Shown in pieces: positions 8,906 to 13,319 of a DNA stretch of 13,319 nt. The stretch's first letter is position 1, and each line of letters starts with the position of its first letter. Position numbers and translations under genes: made by a program. The notes beneath the pieces are model-generated. The model searched no databases. It was not told the DNA's origin and was given only the letters and a program-made list of their open reading frames with translations. The DNA comes from Rhizophlyctis rosea (lineage: Eukaryota > Chytridiomycota > Chytridiomycetes > Rhizophlyctidales > Rhizophlyctidaceae), in assembly GCA_027596075.1 (NCBI GenBank), contig JADGJC010000631.1:1-13319 (forward strand), read 5' to 3'.

Positions 8906-9537
8906 AATTGAGTAAACCCGCCGTGCTAGCTGGCTGCCTACAGGATACTAGGCATCAAATTACTCAAATTCTCACCTCAGACGCATCCACCCATCAGCAT
9001 TACGGGGTTTAACATTTTTACCCAGACAATCGTAGTCAGGTTCATGCCTACAGCTCGTCTCCACGCTTGGGATGGATGATGTCATTACCGGTACTTGGAT
9101 CATTCATCAACCGCAAGAACCTACTCACAGCATGTTGATCATGGAGCCATTCAAAGCAGCATCCATCCCTGGGTGCCGTGTTCACTCTGAATTTGACTGG
9201 CCCCAGTCCCCGTCAATGACTCGAGACTGGTGACTGAAGGAAGCTTCGGCCGCCACACTGGTCCAATGGACCCTGAGACGCGTTGCCTCCCCTTTCGCCC
9301 GACAATCGGGGGAAAAATGGAACACAAGGCTTGCAAATTGCAAGTGCAACCTGGTGTGACAAGTCAGCATTCATTGACCGCACGGACTGTTTTCTGCTTT
9401 TCAGTGCAAGTCATCGCCAAGCGAGGGATTGCTTCTTTTCACCAACGCTTGACGCACGTCCCACCGTTAAAGGGGAATATTAGCACCCAAGAACATCAAA
9501 TCATCTTGTTTGAAGCAAAGACTTACGACGAAAGCTG
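8906..9537. promoter_or_regulatory. Intergenic region upstream of the TPR gene
   Basis: These 632 bp follow the oxygenase stop and lead to the putative 5'UTR intron of the TPR gene. They should hold the oxygenase 3' UTR and the promoter and leader of the TPR gene. Overlapping frames at 9230-9541 (plus) and 9370-9151 (minus) have no family motif and mixed composition; I call none of them a gene. No RNA gene or repeat array was found. Confidence 0.5.
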
Positions 9538-9610
9538 GTGAGTCCCTTTCTGGATCATTATTGCATAAATGAACAAGTTTCATCAATTTCGCCTTTGGCG
9601 TTGCCAACAG
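9538..9610 (+). other. Probable 5'UTR intron of the TPR gene
   Basis: A strong donor GTGAGT at 9538-9543 and a CAACAG acceptor ending at 9610 frame a 73-bp intron, a typical length for this window. The ATG of the TPR protein follows 5 nt later at 9616. The open frame running from 9538 begins with GTG and would be intronic, so residues read from it are not part of the protein. Confidence 0.65.
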
Positions 9611-9615
9611 TCGGA

Positions 9616-12600
9616 ATGAGTGGGGAAGGAGCAACAAGCCAAAGCGAATCGAAGAAGAATCAATCCGACTCTCTCTCGCTTCTTGGTGTCCATCTTACCT
9701 TCTTCGACATTTTCATAGAAGAATGCGGTGGGAGGGACAAGTTACAAAACCTGACAACAGGACAAGTCTGCGATAGCTTCATCAAACCCCGTACGGATGC
9801 AACACTCTCCCTGTCACTGTGTGACCATCTCCTCCTAGACAAGTCTCCATCCGTCGGCACGGCGCAATGCTTCATAAGTCATTGTTGGCGATACAATTTT
9901 CTGGACATTGTCGATGCCGTGAAATTGTCGTTCAGCAACAAACATGTCGCAGATGTCATCGTTTGGTTCGACCTATTCTCTCTTCCGCAACACAACAGAA
10001 GCAAGATCGCGGCCGACTGGCTAGAAGCCGTCTTCACCAAAGCAATCTCGACCATGCAGAACCTACTAATGGTACTGACGCCTTGGAATGCCCCAATCAC
10101 GTTGACCCGCGCTTGGTGTGTCTTCGAGTTATATGCCTGCGCCCTCTCCAACTCCAACTTTGACATCGCCATTCCACCAATGGAGATGCAGACCTTTCGG
10201 GACTCCTTACTTGAAAACCCGGGCAATTTCTTCGAGGTCATGTCCATCAGGTCGGAGAACCGCGAAGCAACTGAGGAAGACGACCTTCTCGCCATCCAAA
10301 CCGCTATCCGCAAGTCCGTCGGCTTCAGCAAACTAGATCGCATGGTCTTTGCCCTGCGCTTTGATTGGATGGTCAATACACTCCAGTCTCACATCACGTT
10401 GGCAAGAAAGGAGGGGGACGATGTCGAAGTTGCTCGGTGGTTGTTCAGTTTGGGTAAGCTTTATAGAAATCAGGGAAAGGATCAGGAGAGTGAATCGGTC
10501 TTCGTAGAATGTCTTGAGACAAGAAGGGCGGCGCTTGGGGATCATCATCGGGATACCACTGAGGTGGAGATGAGTTTGGCTTCATTATATATGTATCAAG
10601 GGCGATACACAGAGGCGGAACGTATGATGGCTCGTTGTTTAGAAGTCCGGATGGATATTTTGGGAGGCCGCCATCCGGACGTCCTTGATTGTGCTCAACA
10701 ATTCGCCTTGTTGCGTCAGAAGCAAGGGTACTATGAGGAAGCCGAGTCTCTCTTATCAAGGTGCATGACGGAAGCGGGGGCAATTTACGGTGAGGATAGT
10801 CGTGAGCATCTGACAGCAATGCATGCGGTCGCGGAGTTCTACAATAACTTGGAAAAGTATGAGGAAGCCGAGCCCCTGTTCGTACGTTGTTTGGAGAAAT
10901 TGAGACTGATACTGGGAGAGAACCACCCTATTATCTTCACCATCACCAACAATTTGTCCGGACTGTACGTGGCTCATAATAGACTGGATGATGCAGAAGC
11001 ACTTCTGGTAGATACTCTGGCGCGCCAGAAAAGGGTTTTCTCGGAAGATGATACAAGCACAATTACACTCACGAACGGTCTAGCCACTGTGTACAAAAAG
11101 CAAGGGCGGCTGGAGGAAGTGGAACCATTGTTGCTTGATTGTCTTCGGAGGTCGTAGAGGGGCCTTGGCCACTCGCACGAACACACGATCATCGCCATCA
11201 ACAACTTGGCGAAATTGCACGTGGCGCGGAAGGAGTGGGAGAAGGCGGTGGGATTCCAGGTGGATTGCGTTAAAAGGGCAAAGGAAGGGCTTGGAGAGGT
11301 GCATTTGGTGACCGTCACGGCGGAAGAGAACTTGGGGCAGATGTATGAGGGGATGGGTGACTATGGGAAGGCCGAACCTTTGTATAGAAGGGTTGTGGAG
11401 GGGTGGACGAAGGTCAGGGGACCGGACCATGCGAGGACACTGGCTTTCAAGACACGGCTTGCAGGCATATACGAACACCAGGATAAATATATAGATGCCG
11501 AGCACTTGCATTTGGAGGTGTTGAATAGAGAGCGTGACATCCACGGAGGGAACGATGCTGCCATCATTCAATCGATCGACACCGTTGCTCAATTTTATAT
11601 CCGACACAAGCAAATTGACAAGGCGGAGCCCCTTCTCCTCGAGTCATTGGCTACATCGCGACGGCTTCGTGAGGACAATGATCCCTCCAGCGTAACGAGC
11701 ATGATCAACTTCCTTTCCGAATGGTATCTCGAACATGATAGTTTCAAGGCAGCCGAACCCCTGTGCCTGGAACTGCTTGAAAGGCTCGAACGCCAGCGCG
11801 GACCAGCACATAAGGACACCCGTTCGTGCATGGACACCCTGGCCATATGCTACCGAGAGCAAGGATAATTCAAGGAAGCTGAGCCGGTGCAGAAGAGATA
11901 CCTTGAGTTAACGTCGAAGCGCCTCGGAGAGGATCACCAGAAAACGTTGTTGGCACTTGACCAGCTTGCGGACTCAGTTGAGCGGCTGGGAGATTGGGCT
12001 AGGGCGTTGGAATTGCGGTTGGAGTACATGACTAGGGTGCGAAGGCGCTTTGGGGAGGACCATGACGCCACCTCGATTGGGGAGAGGTACCTAGGTCAGT
12101 GTTTGGAGGGCGGGGGTCGGTTAGATGAGGCGGAGGAGCTGTATACGAAACGATTGGAACGATGCAGACGGGTTTTGGGGGAAGGGCATCCGCAAACCAC
12201 TATTCAGATCAAGCATTTGGCGGAGTTTCGGGAGCGTCGACGACAGCCGGGGACTGGGATGCGGGTGGAGGATGTTTTGGAGATGGCGGTGAACTTCAAA
12301 CGTGCTGGGAATGACTTGTTCAAGAAGGGCGAATATGATGCTGCAAATGAGGTGTACATTAACGGGTTGGACTGCTTGGATGCCATTGAGGCGGTTTACG
12401 GGGACTCCGTAGAATTGAGCGACGCTCAGCGGAAGATGTGTAACGCAATTAGGATGTCTTTGCTCCTCAACCAAGCACTGGTAAATATAGACTTTCAAAC
12501 TCGGCTGTGTCCACCTGTTGATGATGACTCAACCCATCTATAGAGCTTCCTTAATGCCGAAGTCTACCCTGCGGTTATCAAATCTATCTCGACCATCCTA

Positions 12601-12816
12601 TCCCTTCCGGCCACCATAAATCCCATGGACCGTTGCAAAGCTCTTTTCCGTCGTGGTTTGGCTTATTCCAAGTTGCATGAGCACCACTTGGCGGTGCAGG
12701 ATTTGGAATCAGCTTTGAAGATCTCTCCACGGGATAAGCTGATCCAGCGAGAACTGGCCTTAGCACGGAGGGAGATTGCCGGAAGGCGGGAGCGGCCGAA
12801 GTTGGTGGAGGAATGA
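9616..12816 (+). CDS. TIR-like/TPR protein with C-terminal carboxylate-clamp TPR domain; frame interrupted by two stops
   Basis: The ATG at 9616 opens a frame that encodes, in order, three parts. First is an N-terminal alpha/beta domain (about residues 80-190) with FISHCW (S88-W91), VWFDLFSLPQ (D119) and RAWCVFELY (E171), a TIR-like pattern. Then, from nt about 10420 to 12190, come about fourteen kinesin-light-chain-type TPRs with an exact 42-residue period (consensus LA.LY..QG.Y.EAE.L...CLE.R...LG..H). Last is an Hsp90-cochaperone-type TPR domain (from about 12285). Intron 12481-12543 (GTAAAT...CTATAG, 63 bp) is needed to complete that domain; it ends with LVEE and TGA at 12814-12816. In-frame TAG 11155-11157 (codon 514) and TAA 11866-11868 (codon 751) fall inside repeats 6 and 12. 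If both stop translation, the product is 513 aa, the N-terminal domain plus about five and a half repeats. No P-loop NTPase was seen. Likely an NLR-like sensor or scaffold, or a young pseudogene. Confidence 0.8.
11155..11157 (+). other. In-frame TAG inside TPR repeat 6
   Basis: The frame is identical on both sides: LLLDCLRRS, TAG, then RGLGHSHEHT. The stop takes the sixth position after the conserved Cys-Leu start of the helix-end motif, where other repeats have R, M or K. AAG, GAG, CAG or TGG would each need one base change. No splice pair can remove it without breaking the 42-residue period. Confidence 0.9.
11866..11868 (+). other. In-frame TAA inside TPR repeat 12
   Basis: The repeat reads CYREQG, TAA, FKEAEP in a continuous frame. 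In neighbouring repeats the same place holds R, K, Y, D or another residue between G and the aromatic of the helix B start. AAA, CAA or GAA would each need one base change. There is no GT close upstream that would allow a short intron without deleting the first helix of the repeat. Confidence 0.9.
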
Positions 12817-13307
12817 TTGGGTGCTGGTTCGAGATACGGAGGTGAATAGGCTGTTGGCGACCATGGATGGCTTTCGAGGGATGTTGAAGGCTGCTGCACC
12901 GGTGCAAACATAAGCCCACAATGTTACGTCCCATTCCAAACGTGCATCCCAATTGCAATGGGCTTCTACAAGCTCCCTAAATTCATTTCTGCTTAGCTCA
13001 ACTACGCAGAACTGAAAGTGTAAACCATCCCACTCAATATTTCATATATATCTATTGCAAAATTTCAATTCAGAATTCCATCTCCACAAAGATATATTAG
13101 ACAGCTTTTGAATCCTTTCAGACACGCATACACAACAAAAATAGGTATTGCCAGGGATACGAACAACTACATCTACATTCAGAGACAAAGAACTCTTGCT
13201 TATCTTCAACGCCAGACACGAGCCAGATCCCACATGTAACAAATGTGCCATACTCTGACCTGACACGATCACGTACCCCCCAACTCCATCTTGAATCCCT
13301 CCGTGCC
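12817..13307. other. 3' flank of the TPR gene, no gene seen
   Basis: About 490 bp after the TPR stop. The sequence becomes AT-richer from about 12960 and holds only short frames; a 76-codon minus-strand frame (13272-13042) has no recognisable domain. It may contain the TPR 3' UTR and the tail of an unseen neighbour. I can support no gene here. Confidence 0.5.
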
Positions 13308-13319
13308 GGGGGGGGGGGG
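13308..13319. repeat. Terminal run of 12 G
   Basis: The last 12 bases are all G. This marks a likely contig end and may be a sequencing or assembly artefact; poly-G tails occur with two-colour chemistry. A real G-tract is possible but cannot be told apart here. Confidence 0.9.

Noticed and set aside
9538..9615. GTG-initiated N-terminal extension of the TPR protein
   Set aside because: The GTG is part of a GTGAGT splice donor and there is an acceptor at 9610; the first ATG in frame is at 9616.
12541..12543. Third stop codon (TAG) in the TPR frame
   Set aside because: It is the acceptor of intron 12481-12543; splicing restores the clamp TPR domain in frame.
9616..12816. Genome-wide reassignment of TAA/TAG to glutamine
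   Set aside because: The same codons end the RSU1-like, F-box-like and photoreceptor genes where their families end; only this gene would need recoding.
12826..12836. GGTTCGAGATA as a tRNA B-box
   Set aside because: It lacks the full GGTTCRANNCC pattern and no cloverleaf can be drawn around it.

Overview
The window looks like nuclear DNA of a fungus, probably an early-diverging, chytrid-like lineage. The reasons are: many short GT-AG introns (59-120 bp) inside conserved domains, a fungal-type hybrid histidine kinase, a photoreceptor with the RGS-LOV architecture known from fungi, an RSU1-like leucine-rich-repeat protein (as far as I recall not typical of Dikarya), and a long kinesin-light-chain-type TPR protein. 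The lineage is inference. The sequence begins inside a gene and ends in a run of 12 G, so it may be a whole contig or a contig end.

Layout. (1) 80-832, plus: 3' end of a hybrid histidine kinase, covering the end of its ATPase domain and the whole receiver over four exons. (2) 1310-2623, minus: single-exon F-box-like protein. (3) 3077-4337, plus: eight-exon RSU1-like protein, 258 aa. (4) 4590-7444, minus: seven-exon RGS-LOV blue-light receptor, 780 aa, with a second PAS-like domain that lacks the photo-adduct cysteine; it probably has a 5'UTR intron. (5) 8183-8905, plus: 2-oxoglutarate/Fe(II) oxygenase of the prolyl-4-hydroxylase type with a presequence-like N-terminus. (6) 9616-12816, plus: a very long TPR protein with a TIR-like N-terminal domain, about fourteen 42-residue repeats and a C-terminal TPR domain carrying a complete EEVD-type carboxylate clamp. 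Its frame is interrupted by two in-frame stops, TAG at 11155 and TAA at 11866, with no change in repeat register.

The genes are separate transcription units, not an operon. Genes 1/2 and 3/4 are tail to tail, 2/3 and 4/5 are head to head over shared promoter regions, and 5/6 are in tandem. Several are signalling proteins (phosphorelay, light-regulated G-protein control, adhesion/Ras-type LRR, TIR-like/TPR), but nothing in the sequence shows that they form one pathway. The two most interesting items are the TIR-like/TPR/clamp protein with its two stops and the spliced RGS-LOV-PAS photoreceptor. Exon boundaries were worked out by hand from splice signals, frame and family conservation.
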